64,000 bases of DNA from Ananas comosus (Eukaryota; Streptophyta; Magnoliopsida; Poales; Bromeliaceae): assembly GCF_001540865.1 (NCBI RefSeq), contig NC_033621.1, positions 19,237,326-19,301,325 on the forward strand, given 5' to 3'. The position numbers and the translations under genes are program-made. Below the pieces are notes generated by a model. That model was not told where the DNA came from, made no database searches, and saw only the letters and a program-made list of their open reading frames with translations. The stretch's first letter is position 1; every line of letters begins with the position of its first letter. Shown here in pieces: positions 1 through 11,325 of this stretch.

Positions 1-308
1 GCTTGATCGCTCAAATTACATAAAATGATGAGATTTTATGTAATTAGAGGGTCTTTTATGCATTTGTGCTTTGCGTGGCTACTGTGGGCAGCGTGTGGGA
101 GTTTGTAATGACCGCTGGACTGATTGTCCATGGTCCATTAGCTTTCGCAGAAATCGGTAGGTCGATTTCTGTGCGTTTTTCGGCGAAATTCTCCGAAAGA
201 ACGCGGTTTCGGTTCGGATTCTTTCCGACGGTGTTTGGTTGCTTCATGTTTTGTCGCTGAGCCTTGTTGGCTGGTCACCATCATCACTTTGTGGGTTCGG
301 TGATGATG
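1..308 (+). mobile_element. Gypsy LTR fragment, family A (interrupted by TRIM)
   Basis: This is the inner part of an LTR whose beginning lies before the window. It shares blocks with the LTRs at about 36080-38399 and 42087-44246, including TTTTTCGGCGAAAT, the phrase GAGCCTTGTTGGCTGG, and a preceding GACTGGTTGTCCATTG-like block. The small ORFs here carry no recognisable domain. The LTR resumes at 695 after the inserted TRIM and a scaffold N. Confidence 0.6.
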
Positions 309-693
309 TGTAAGACCCCAGATAGTCCTACATATAAGATATAATAGGGCTAAACTCTTAACCCGGCTTAAGCATTTTGGGTGGTGACTAGACCCAAGAG
401 GTTAAGAGAGTTAAGTGTGCTAGGACGGGAGTAGTCCTAGGATGGGTCCCTGGGAAGTCGGGGCGTTACAGCGGTATCAGAGCCAATTACCAGCCGGAAG
501 TGTGAGATGAGTCTCGGCTGAGCCAGAGTCTGGATGACGGGCTAGCGAGACGAGTCTCACATCGCCTGGTACTTGTGAGTCTGAGCCTGACGAGGACGTC
601 AGGGCTTAAAGGAGGGGAGATTGTGAGACCCCAGATAGTCCTATATATAAGATATAATAGGGCTAAACTCTTAACCCGGCTTAAGCATTTTGG
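309..693 (+). mobile_element. TRIM (miniature LTR retrotransposon), 3' LTR truncated at an N
   Basis: Two short direct repeats flank a 151-bp non-coding interior. The 5' LTR is 309-470 (162 bp); it begins TGTAAGACCCC and ends GGGGCGTTACA, which are inverted complements. It is followed at once by a primer-binding site (472-484) and, before the second LTR, by the purine tract AAAGGAGGGGAGA (608-620). The second LTR starts TGTGAGACCCCAGATAG at 622 and matches the first until the single N at 694. No protein is encoded, so mobilisation would have depended on another element. The right-hand target duplication cannot be read because of the gap. Confidence 0.8.
472..484 (+). other. TRIM primer-binding site (initiator tRNA-Met type)
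   Basis: CGGTATCAGAGCC follows the 5' LTR after one base. It closely matches the plant consensus TGGTATCAGAGC, complementary to the 3' end of initiator tRNA-Met. Confidence 0.8.
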
Positions 694-694
694 N
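694..694. other. Single-N scaffold join
   Basis: One N cuts the second TRIM LTR after 72 bases. The remaining about 90 bases of that LTR and the element's right target duplication are missing, so sequence was lost at the join. Confidence 0.9.
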
Positions 695-950
695 AATAAA
701 GGTTTCCGTGTAGGGAACAGTTTTCAAAAGAATTTTCGTGAATTTCTATTTAAACACTGAATGTAAAACTGTGATGTGAATGGTGAATGTGTGAATGTAT
801 AGTTATCTTTATATTCATTTGGTTGTGGTTGTTTCCTGGCTATACTCTTGTACTTGTGTGACGCCGTGCAAATACAGGGGAAACTCTGTCCGTGTGAACA
901 GTGGATTTCCTGTATTTGTGGCGGATCTGGCATACCCTGGGATCAGGTTT

Positions 951-985
<35 letters not shown>

Positions 986-1027
986 TTCCGCTGTGTTTTT
1001 AACCTAAAAGGACCCCGGGGCGTGACA
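695..1027 (+). mobile_element. Gypsy LTR 3' end, family A
   Basis: The LTR resumes after the gap and ends GGACCCCGGGGCGTGACA at 1027. It carries the conserved 3' block found in several LTRs of this window: a CCGTGCAAATACAGG-like segment, GAAACTCTGTCCGTGTG, then TGTATTTGTGGCGGATCTGG. A 30-base A run (953-982) lies just before the end. The same block occurs on the minus strand at 40914-41258 and, diverged, at 38210-38399 and 44040-44246. Confidence 0.7.
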
Positions 1028-1969
1028 AAAAATTATAGGAGTAATTAATTAATGATAAGAGAATATCAAATATTCTCTTGTGTATCTCACTTGCTATAGT
1101 CATCAAAGGTTCCTCACTATTAGTAGCGGGGATGGAATTGATGACGCCTTCTTCGGCGACGGTGATAGTGAAGATGACGACGATCCCTTTGGCCACGACG
1201 GATGGAGGAAATGGGCGTGCATTAGTGAGAGAGGGAGGAAGGGAAGGAGGGGACGGTGTATAGGATTGTAGATGGTAGCGAATTGTTTGGATGCATTATT
1301 AGAAGTCTGGTGGAGGGAAGGAAAAGAATGATAATGAATTAATCGGAGAGAGGGAGCGAGGTAAGGATTATAGATTGCATGGAAATATTTAGATGCATTA
1401 ATTGAAAGTTTAGTAGTGAGAACGTTTAGATGTATTAGTTAAATATATTAATTAAAAGTTTGATGAAGGGAATGGGACAAGTCAAATGCCGGTGAGGGTG
1501 AAGGACAACTTGCCACGTGGCAAAAAATATTTGAGATTGAAAATTTGGCAGTGAAAACATTTAGATATATTAATTAAATGAGAAATGATTCGGCACTTTA
1601 TTATTAAAAAAATAAAATAGATCTTAACCGTTGATTAATAGAGGATAAAGTTGTAATTTTAACATTCAGCAGGTAAAAGAGTTACATCATTCGAGGTTAT
1701 TTTGGTAATTAAACTATAGAACATTTAAAGAAACTTTTAATTGATATCCTAAATTTATGCATTAATTTGCACTAATTTGAAAAATTAATTGATTACCCTA
1801 ATTTAGCCATTAATTAGGCATTAATTTAGGCATTTACTTTACAAATTTTAGTGTTTCTAAAATTTAGGCATTAATTTAAATTATAGAAATTTTAGAAATA
1901 GTTCTATTTCTAAATATATTGAATTTAAATATTAAATATTAAATATTTAAGATTAAAAAATTGAAATTT
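1028..1969. other. AT-rich intergenic DNA, no gene seen
   Basis: No coding signal. 1280-1580 contains four loose repeats of a TTTAGATGCATTAATTGAAAG-like phrase, and 1440-1530 is closely related to 5290-5385 (phrases such as GTGAGGGTGAAGGACAACTT). This places related sequence on both sides of the duplicated block at 2714-5082. Confidence 0.5.
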
Positions 1970-2440
1970 AAGTTAGAGGAATTTTGTATTATTGTTTAAA
2001 AAATTTCTAATGTCGGTGGTTATTTCAATTAAACATACTTAATATGTTTAAGAAATTTTTAAATTCCTATAATTTAGACATTAATTTTGCATCACTTATT
2101 TAAAAAAATTTGAATGTAGGTAAAAAAATTATAAATTAAATGTATTTAATATTGTTAAAAAAATTTAGAATTGTTCTACTTTAGACATTAATTTTGTATC
2201 ATTATTTTAAAAAATTTGTAATGTTGGTAAATATTTAAATTTAACATATTTTATATGTTTAGAAAAATTATGAATTCATCTTAGACATTAATTTTGTATT
2301 AATAATTTTAAAAAATTGAATGTGGGCAAATATTTCAATTCAACATATTTAATATGTTTAAAAAAATTTAAGAATTTTTCTAATTTAGATATTAATTCTT
2401 TATCACTATTTAAAAATTTTAATATGGATAATTGATTACA
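1970..2440. repeat. AT-rich tandem repeat, about 100-107 bp unit, 4-5 degenerate copies
   Basis: The phrase TAGACATTAATTTTG (or TAGATATTAATTCT) starts at about 2075, 2182, 2282 and 2386, spacings of 107, 100 and 104. Each unit continues with a run of A/T, then AATGT(A/T)GG, then ACATATTTAATATGTTT. A fifth, weaker unit lies before 2075. Confidence 0.7.
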
Positions 2441-2713
2441 AATATAAGGTATACTTCAAATTTATTCTTAGAATAGAATTGTATGAACAAAATTAATTTA
2501 AATTTTAATAGTAAAAATTGATCTTTTAAAATAATAAGATTATGTATTGTAATTTAAAATATAAGCTGAAAACAAATAAAATTTGAAGTTTAGAACTTAA
2601 AAGGAAAATAGAAACCTCCAATAAATTTAAATAGTGTAGTGCAATTTAAACTTATCAATAAATAAGTTTAGACTGTATAATTTAAATTTTAAGTTTGTAA
2701 TAAATTTCCACCA

Positions 2714-3590
2714 TAGAGTTTTACTAGAGTAAACAAAATTAGAAATGTCGATAAATTAAATAAATTTATATTAAACAAGTCTAGGCTATTTGAATATTTT
2801 ACCAATTTGATCAGTCCAATTAATTTGATTTATTAAATTGATTTTGACTCTTATTTTTAAAATTTTTCAATTTTTACTTGATTTTTTAAATTTTAGTTTG
2901 TTACCTTTTGGTTTACAATTAACTTCTTAACTTTTTATTATTCATTTTAATTAAATTAGTATCAATGATTTAAAACCGGATTGAACCGATTGATTCGACT
3001 TATCAGACTTTAAACTATTCTATCAAGATCTGATTTCAATCTATTAAACTGAATAAGACTAAGAACAATAGGGAACTGTTAAAGATAATAAACGTTTTAA
3101 ACAGAATGACATTTTAACTGTTAGAGCTAATAAATATTTTAAATATAATTTTAAACATAAAAATTAAAAAGATTAGGATTACTGTTTAGAAAAAATTGGT
3201 TAGGAATTTGAATTCGAACCCGACTAACAATGGCAAAACCAATTTCCGAACTTGATGGATATATTTCAAAAATCCATATCTAAATCCGAAACTGACTAAT
3301 TTTTTGAAACTCAAACTCGAAGATCGGAACCGGTAGCAATTATTTCTCTTTACCATATTTCAAAATATTTTATATTAAATTTAATTTTTTAAAATATAAA
3401 TTCGAATATAATATTAAATTTTATATATGATTCGGGTCGGATTCAAGATGGGTATAGGCAAAATTCATAGTTGGTCCACAAAATAATCTTACGTTCTTGT
3501 TGTTAAATAATTTGAAACTTTTCTTATATGAAATGCCAAAATATGAGAGGAAAGATAGAGAGAGAAAAAAGAAACAAAGAGAGAATAAAA
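2714..3590. repeat. Segmental direct repeat, copy 1 (ends at gap)
   Basis: About 877 bp, nearly the same as 4210-5082, with a few percent substitutions and small indels. It begins TAGAGTTTTACTAG and runs to the N gap, so its true right end is hidden. No coding sequence is visible. It does not begin with TG, which argues against an LTR pair. Confidence 0.85.
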
Positions 3591-3809
3591 NNNNNNNNNN
3601 NNNNNNNNNNNNNNNNNNNNNNNNNNNNNNNNNNNNNNNNNNNNNNNNNNNNNNNNNNNNNNNNNNNNNNNNNNNNNNNNNNNNNNNNNNNNNNNNNNNN
3701 NNNNNNNNNNNNNNNNNNNNNNNNNNNNNNNNNNNNNNNNNNNNNNNNNNNNNNNNNNNNNNNNNNNNNNNNNNNNNNNNNNNNNNNNNNNNNNNNNNNN
3801 NNNNNNNNN
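3591..3809. other. Assembly gap, 219 N
   Basis: Run of N. It starts exactly where copy 1 of the duplicated segment ends. Confidence 1.
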
Positions 3810-4209
3810 GTCGTCGGAAACTGTGGAGGAGAGTCAGAGAAGAAAAGAAAAGAAAAATGCAAAAAAAAAAAAGTCACAGCCCGGCCTTAGGGGGATCGGA
3901 GGCGAGGAAGGTGGGGGCGACGCCGCTCTGTCTTCGCTGCTCTCTAGGAAGAGAAAGAAAAAAAAGAACGAGAGAAAAAAAAGAAAAGAAAAAGGTATAA
4001 GGGCACCTCCGCTCCGTCTTCGCCGCTCTCTGGGAAGAAAAAGAAAAAAGAACGAGAGAAAAAAAGAGGAGAGAGAAAGAGGAAAGAGAAAAAGATATAA
4101 GGGTATTTTGGTCAGTTTGCTGAAAAAGCGGACCGAATCTGCAAAAGCCAAAAAGATGGGCCGATTTTGCAAAAGTCTAAAATAAGTGGATTTTTTATGC
4201 AAATTGGCC
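3810..4209. repeat. Purine-rich low-complexity spacer with internal tandem duplication
   Basis: GA/AAG-rich DNA between the two duplicated segments. A unit of about 80-90 bp containing CGCTCTGTCTTCGCTGCTCTC (one base pair of variants) followed by AAGAAAAAGAACGAGAG occurs twice, near 3920-3990 and 4005-4075. Translations are Lys/Arg/Glu-rich in every frame and are not credible proteins. Confidence 0.6.
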
Positions 4210-5082
4210 TAGAGTTTTACTAGAGTAAACAAAATTAGAAATGTCGATAAATTAAGTAAATTTATATTAAACAAATCTAGGCTATTTGAATATTTTATCA
4301 ATTTGATCAGTCCAATTAATTTGATTTATTAAATTGATTTTGACTCTTATTTTTAAAATTTTTCAATTTTTACTTGATTTTTTAAATTTTAGTTTGTTAC
4401 CTTTTGGTTTACAATTAACTTCTTAACTTTTATTATTCATTTTAATTAAATTAGTATCAATGATTTAAAACCGGATTGAACCGATTGATTCGACTGATCA
4501 GACTTTAAACTATTCTATCAAGATCTGATTTCAACCTATTAAACTGAATAAGACTAAGAACAATAGGGAACTGTTAAAGATAATAAACATTTTAAACAGA
4601 ATGACATTTTAACTGTTAGAGCTAATAAATATTTTAAACATAATTTTAAGCATAAAAATTAAAAAGATTAGGATTACTGTTCAGAAAAAATTGGTTAGGA
4701 ATTTGAATTCGAACCCGCTTAACAATGGCAAAACCAATTTCCGAACTCAATGGATTTCAAAAATCCATATCCAAATTCAAAACTGACCAATTTTTCGAAA
4801 CTCAAACTCGAAGATCGAAACCGGTAACAATTATTTCTCTTTACCATATTTCAAAATATTTTATATTAAATTTAAAATTTTAAAAATATAAATTCGAATA
4901 TAATATTAAATTTTATATATGATTCGGGTCGGATTCAAGATGGGTATAGGCAAAATTCATAGTTGGTCCACAAAATAATCTTACGTTCTTGTTGTTAAAT
5001 AATTTGAAACTTTTCTTATATGAAATGCCAAAATATGAGAGGAAAGATAGAGAGAGAAAACAGAAACAAAGAGAGAATAAAA
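4210..5082. repeat. Segmental direct repeat, copy 2
   Basis: Second copy of the segment at 2714-3590. Differences include a short deletion in the phrase around 4741-4760 and scattered substitutions, so it is a diverged repeat or a second haplotype, not an identical overlap. Confidence 0.85.
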
Positions 5083-5398
5083 ATTTTGATAATATAGTAG
5101 AGATAAAATGACTAAAATATTGCTCATGTATTAAAAGACAAAAATACTCTTTTTTGACATACCTGGTAACCGGTACCTCTCCCAAAGTGACCTACTATTG
5201 CAAGTCACAATTTTAAGAAAATTAAATCTGAACCGTTGAATGGGAGTGAATGAACGGTAACGAAAAAAAAAAGTATAGAAGCGTTACTCTAATTAAATAT
5301 ATTAATTGAAAGTTTAATGAAAGGAATAGAAATGATCAAATGTTGATGAGGGTAAAGGACAACTTACTACTTGACAAAATATATTAAAAATTCATATA
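5083..5398. other. AT-rich flank of the Tekay insertion
   Basis: No gene. Contains the second occurrence of the repeat phrase found at 1440-1530. Ends with the target-site duplication AGTTA (5399-5403). Confidence 0.5.
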
Positions 5399-5403
5399 AG
5401 TTA

Positions 5404-7285
5404 TGTAGTATCCTTTTATATATATATATATTTATATATATATTATATATATTATATGTATATAATTATTTAGTTATAGTATGCAAGTGCCCAGATGTAT
5501 TATGTTATCTAATTAGGGGGGTTTGTACATGCTCATTAATTAAATTCCTCCTCTTGTTCTTGGAGCATACGCGAGAGGAGAGCTTGGGTTGGAGCGCTCG
5601 TCGGGTCGCTCGACGAGCGGTTGAGGACGTTTGTCGCCGTAGGTCGATAAGTAGGAGGCGGGCGAGGTGCGTTTCGCCGTGCCCTCGATAGCATCGGGTT
5701 GGATTCGCTTCGATCGTCGAACGTCAGACATGATTTCGGCTCGTATCGGCTGGAAGGAGTAGGATTTGACGGGTTTGAGTTGTTGGATTCAGCGATTTCG
5801 GGAAGGAATCACGAAAGGCCTTATTTGCTGGATTTGGTGGAAGGTTTTCTAGGTCGCTATATCCTATTTCTTTCTGCTGCGTCGTTTTTGGGACACGATT
5901 GATGTTAAAATATGGTTTTCTATGTTTATCCGTGAGGTGTTGTCGCGAGTTCGCGTGGGCTGCGCCGAGCTTGACAGGACTCGGTGCTTTCACAATCGGG
6001 TAATTTTCGATTAATGTGGGTTAATCATCGGATGTATTCTAAGTTCCTATAATTATAGACATGTAATTGTGGAATATCTTGTTTGTTGGCGCATTGACTC
6101 TTTCAGTGATTAGTGTATTGGTAATAATTGTAGAATGGAGCTAGATATTATCTTTGATAATTATAATGTTGGGACCTTTGCGGATAGACTTTAGGAGAAC
6201 TCGCGATTTGATCAGTCATATATTTAAAATTGACACTGATTTAGCTCTAAGGAGGCGTATGTTTAGTTTGTAATTAGCGTATCCTTAGTGGTGTATCCGA
6301 TAGTTTAGCTCAGTTACATCGTGCGGCAGACGCGGTATTTTACAGTGCCGTTCAGAGCTGTTCCGGACTGTTGGGTGCCGTCGGTGATATGTTGACGGTG
6401 ATGGACCGGATGCTTTTTGGCGTCGGTTGTGGAGGGACAGTTATCCTATTGAGTTGTCTTGACCAGTTTGAAGTCGTTACTGACTGTGGCTTTTGAGAGC
6501 CGAATTGAGTGACAGAGATACGCTGCATACTCGGTTGGGTAGCTCCCACGAGTGCCACTCCGGAGACGGGCGCTGTGCTTTCGCGTTAGCGTCGCTCATG
6601 CCGGTTGGACTTGCTCTCCACGGACTAGTAGTGTGGAGGTAGCTGGATAATCACAACCGGGCAGTGACGGGTGTGTTCACAGTCCCAGGGACGGGTATGC
6701 TTACAGTTCCGATTGGATTGGGTCAGATTTGACATTTCCTACAGTTGGTTAGTATAGAGCATGATAGTGTAGTGATTCATAGCGGTAGATTTTATTCCTG
6801 TATTTACTACTATCCTGGCTCCCTTCTGTAGATTTAGTGGGTGGACCGATGTTGTTTAGGGCGGCACCCACTGAGGACTAGTTTTTACAGTAGTTCTCAC
6901 GCCCAGTCGTTACCCCTGTTTTGCAGAGCCACAGGTTTCGGCTGCTGCGCCTTCCGCGGATCAGGATCGAGGCAAGGGCGTCGCGAGTTAGAGCCCTACC
7001 CGACGAGCTGAGCTAGAGGCACTCCTACTGCAGGTAGACGTTTTGTTTCGAGTTTATGTACATAGCATACTTAACTCGCCAGTGCGAGTAGCTCTGTATT
7101 TTGGATTTGGGCTATGTACATGAAACTCAGTTTGTTTAGTATTTGTCTACTCGAGCAGCTCTATACTACTGTTTGTAGTATTGTATGTTTACAGGTACTG
7201 TTGTCGCTTTGTATACAGGAGAAATTCCTTTGTATACGGCGGATTTGTCGACGTGCCCGGGGAACGAGACATCCGGGGCGTGACA
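5404..7285 (+). repeat. Tekay 5' LTR
   Basis: 1882 bp, TGTAGTATCC to GGGGCGTGACA, preceded by the AGTTA duplication. Its last 700 bases match the 3' LTR almost perfectly (about three differences in the last 340), which suggests a young insertion. The first 1.1 kb diverges much more, with many small indels. Confidence 0.9.
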
Positions 7286-9080
7286 ATAGTTCACACAGAG
7301 GGAGCTGACCTGACGGCAGCCGCCGGTGCGTGTGGAGTTATGAAGGACTATGGACATTAGTATTCAGTATATCCCGGCAGGGCGACATGTGCCTGTGGCA
7401 ATGCGGTTGAGCAGAGGAATATCAGTGCAGAGCCTGAGTTTAGTATCACCTGAGCAGTAAGACCCCCTACTCGAGGGAGCTTCAGCGGTGTGGGATCGAG
7501 ATGTACCCCCTGAGTCTACGGCGGAGTGCTGAGCGTCTCTAGTTTTACAATCACCCGTGTTGGATAGATCAGAGAGAAACAGAGTGAGAGATCCGTACTT
7601 GTTGAGGATTAGAGAGCAGCTAGACAGGGGCATGCTGCAGGGTTTCTGCTTTAGACAGTTCAGGAGTACTACGGTACAGGACCGACTGTGTGTGCCTTGT
7701 GATTTTCTGAGATTCGAGTATACATTCTGAGAGAGGCTATTTGTTCTCTGTATACGGTTCACCCTGGGGAACCAAGATGTATAAGGAATCTTACGGCACG
7801 GTTCTGGTGAGCTTGGCAATGGAAGAGGGACATTGCAGATTTGTGTTCAGGTTTCGACTTGCCAACAGGTGAAACGAAGCAATCAGGTGCCTGTGGCAAG
7901 CTTCAGAGTCTGCAGGCCCGAGTGGAAGTACGGTAGTACATCACGATGGATTCGCGTGTGGATTGCCTAGAGCGCAGTGTGCTACGACGGCAGATTTGGG
8001 TGATAGTGACAGACTTTACCAAGTCGTGCTCACTTACCTACCGGTTCCACTACTAGTCCACGCAGAGATACTCGCGCAGCTATACTGGATGAGATGTTTA
8101 TGCTGCACCGTGACGTGCAGTGTCGATTGTTGTCAGACAGAGACCGAGCGTTTGTTATCCTTAGTGTTTGGGGACTTCAAGCCGCCTTGGGCACTCAGCT
8201 GCCATTTTAGCACGGCTCCAGCCCAACAGACAGATGGTCAGTCGAGCGACCATACAGACTCTAGGGACATGCTGAGGGACGCGTCTCTAGTATTTTGAGG
8301 AGGGTGATATCGACAATTGTGAGGACTGGTTGAGTTTGCGTACCAAAACAGCTATCAAACAGCAATTCAGTGCTCTCGTTGAGGCGATGTATGGACGCAG
8401 ATGTCGATCCCCCTATTTCTGGGAGCGATGTGGCCGTGAGCCGGTAGGACACTTGGACAGGGACATCTACTTGAGCTTGAGGAAAAGGGTGAGAGTTGCT
8501 TCGACGACACCTTTTAGAACCAGAGCGCGCCAGAGGAGAGCTACGCGATACCAGGAGACGAGACTTTAGAGTTTCAGATTGAGAGATCACTGGTTTTCTC
8601 AACGCTCGTCGTCCACAGAGCGATACGCGATTTGGGGTACATGGAAAGCTCAGTCACGTCTTTGTTGGGCGGGCCGTGTTATCGAAGATATTGACACGAG
8701 TTGGACTGGTCTTGCTTACGAATGAGCTCTAGCCCGGCGACTTGCTGGCCTCCACGATGGTTTTCAGTCTCAAGCTTTGAGAGATTCATTTCGATCCTCT
8801 CACCGGTGATCGACTTTTACCACTCGAGATTGGCAGAGGTATCTGAGATTACGAGGAGCGGACCCGTTGCGGATTCTGCTCGGAGGCACGAAAGAATTAC
8901 CGCAACCGGCATCATTTCCGTATGTTGAAAGTTGCCAGTGGAGCATATCGAGAGCGGGAGCGCATTGGGAAGCTGAGACAGATGAGATGAGCGAGTATCT
9001 TTACCCAACTTGTTTGATCTTTTCAAGTTGAGTATGTGCTAAGTTTCGCGGACCGAAACTTTTGTCAGTGGAGGGACGAA
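7286..9080 (+). pseudogene. Error-rich duplicate of Tekay RNase H-integrase region
   Basis: Aligns along its whole length with 13265-15000 but with a one- or two-base insertion or deletion every 10-20 bases and few substitutions. It keeps distinctive mutations of the cleaner copy, such as the CTAGTCC stop in the integrase core, the stop in TATCC(T)TAG after the second catalytic Asp, and GAGGGTGATATCGAC. No frame stays open beyond about 110 codons. I read this as uncorrected long-read sequence of the same locus rather than a separate element. Confidence 0.75.
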
Positions 9081-9093
9081 TGATATATATCTG

Positions 9094-9132
<39 letters not shown>

Positions 9133-10792
9133 ATATATATTATAATATATATATATATTATATATATATAATAATATTATATTTTTTTATATTAATGCCC
9201 CACGATAGCCCCCATGCATGTATTTCATGCTTAGTCTAATTAGGGGTTGTACATAGCCTCCTTAATGGAAATTATCCTCCCTCTTCTGTCTCTGGAGCCA
9301 AGCGGAGGAGGAGGCAGTGGGATGGAGCGGTTCGTCGCCGACATCGCATCGCCGAGCCGTCTTGAGCGCACGTCTGTGTCGCGTAAGCGTCGCGTGGAGG
9401 CCGGCGACGAGGGTGACGTTTTCGCCGTCCTCGCACGTCACACCGGCTTGTGATTCGCTGTCGATCTTCGACCGGTCAGTGTTGTTCGGCTGCGTATTAG
9501 CGTAGAACGTCGGTATTTCAACGGGGATTAGGTTGTTGGATTCAGGAATTCGACGGAACCGAAATCCACGAAAGCCCTTATTGTGCTGGATTTGTGTGTG
9601 AAGGGTTTTTCTTAGGTCGTATCCCTATTTCTTCTGCTGCTGTGTTTTGGGCAGAATTTGAATGCTTACTTATGTGATTTCTATGTTATAACCCGTGCGA
9701 GCGTTCGTTGTCGCTGGTTCGGGACTGCGCCAGCTGTTGATACGGAACTCCGGTGGCACCTTCTTCACCATCGGTGATTTGCGATAAGGTGGGGTTAATC
9801 ATCGGTGTTACTCCTAAGTGGCTATGATAATCGACATGTAATTTGGAATATCTTGTGTTGGCGCAATTGCTCGAGGTTCCATTGATTTAGTTATCGGTTA
9901 ATTATCTGAATTGGAACTGAGTTATTATCTTTGATATATATATAATAATGTTTGGACTTGATAAGATTTAGGAGAAAACTCGCGATTATATCGTCATATA
10001 TTTGAAACTAAACCTGATTTAGCTCTAGAAGCTCATGTATTATTGTATACGTGTAGCAGTATCCTATAGGTGAGTATTTTGTTAATTTTTTTTTTTTTTT
10101 TTTTTTTTTTTTTCCAAGATAGTTTAGCTTTCAGTTACGTCGTGCCAGGGAGATGCGAGATTATTTTTACCAGTAGGTTCAACTGTTCCGGTACTGTTGG
10201 GTGCCGTCGGTGTTCGTTATGACGGATGGACCACGTATCGCACTTTTGGGGCTCGATTGTGACGAGGCACGTTACTATTGGTTGTTAGACCAGTTTGAGT
10301 CCGCGTTTGACTGGACTTTGCTTTTGAGAGCGTTAGCTGCGCTCGACAGAGATACGCCCTGTATACTCGGTTGGTAGCCCACGAGTACCACTCCGGGAGA
10401 CGAGCGCCTGTGCTTTCGCAGTTAGTGTCGTCATGCCGGATTGGACTTGCTTCACGGTATAGTAGTGTGGAGGCTAGCTGATAATCACCACGGGCAGTGA
10501 CGCGGTGCTGTTCACCAGTCCCAGGGACGGGTCATGCTTACAAGTTTACATTGCGATGTGGGCAGATTTGCATTTCTACAGCTTGGTTAGTATAGAGCAT
10601 CGAGTGTAGTGCATTCATAGCGGCTAGATTTTATTCCTGTACTTTACTACTATTCTCGGCTCCCTTCTGTAGATTTAGTGGGTGGACCGATATTGTTTAG
10701 GCGCGGGCACCACTGAGGACTACTTGTTTTTACAGTGGAGTTCTCCCACGCCCAGTCGTTTACCCTGTTTTGCAGAGCCCACAGGTTTCGGC
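9081..10792 (+). repeat. Error-rich duplicate of Tekay 3' LTR (truncated)
   Basis: Follows the duplicated polypurine region and matches 15006-16545 with the same dense indel pattern. It shares variants specific to the 3' LTR, for example GCACGTTACTATTGGTTGTTAG. It has an expanded AT run near 9095-9190 and a T run of about 30 bases at 10088-10113. It stops at about 10790 within CCACAGGTTTCGGC. Confidence 0.75.
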
Positions 10793-11323
10793 CTTCTTCT
10801 TCTTCTTCTCTCTCTAGAAAATGTAGGGAGAGGGTGAGAATGAGAGAATGAGAGAGGGAAGAGGAGGAAATGGCTAATAAGCCCATCTAATGTAACAAAA
10901 TCCAGTGAGGCCCCTCAAAAATCCAAAATTGCATCAGCCCGAACTGGGCAGTTTTCGCCCAGAGGGACCGGTCTCTCCCCAGCAGGGACCGGTCTCTCGC
11001 TGCGAACCCGAAAAACCAGCGTTCGGGAACCGGTCTCTCCCTGCGCGGGACCGGTCTCTCACTGCGAAGACGCGTTCGGGAACCGGTCTCGCCTGCCAGG
11101 GACCGGTTGCCTCAGGCTGCCTCAACACTGCTCACTGGGGGGACCGGTCTCTCCCTCCAGGGACCGGTCCCCGAGAGTAAAAACTCTCAGGACTTGTCCA
11201 AAGTTCCAGTTTTCGAACTTTTCGGGTCGGGGAACATTTTACAACCCTCCACCAAGTGTGGAAAAGCTCGAAATACAACCAAACACTCGAACCTCCCAAT
11301 TTGCAAAGGTCCAGTGTGTTACA
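10793..11323 (-). mobile_element. Fragment of a family B LTR (5' 530 bp, minus orientation)
   Basis: Homologous to 53940-54501, the same end of the solo LTR described below. Read on the minus strand it begins TGTAACACACTGGACC. Between 10965 and 11170 it carries about seven copies of GGGACCGGTCTCTCC or close variants, in related inverted and direct forms. It abuts the gag zinc knuckle of the Tekay element directly, which no normal LTR element would show. Confidence 0.65.
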
Positions 11324-11325
11324 GG

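Noticed and set aside
2714..5082. LTR pair of a non-autonomous element
   Set aside because: The repeats do not start with TG or end with CA, and no primer site follows copy 1.
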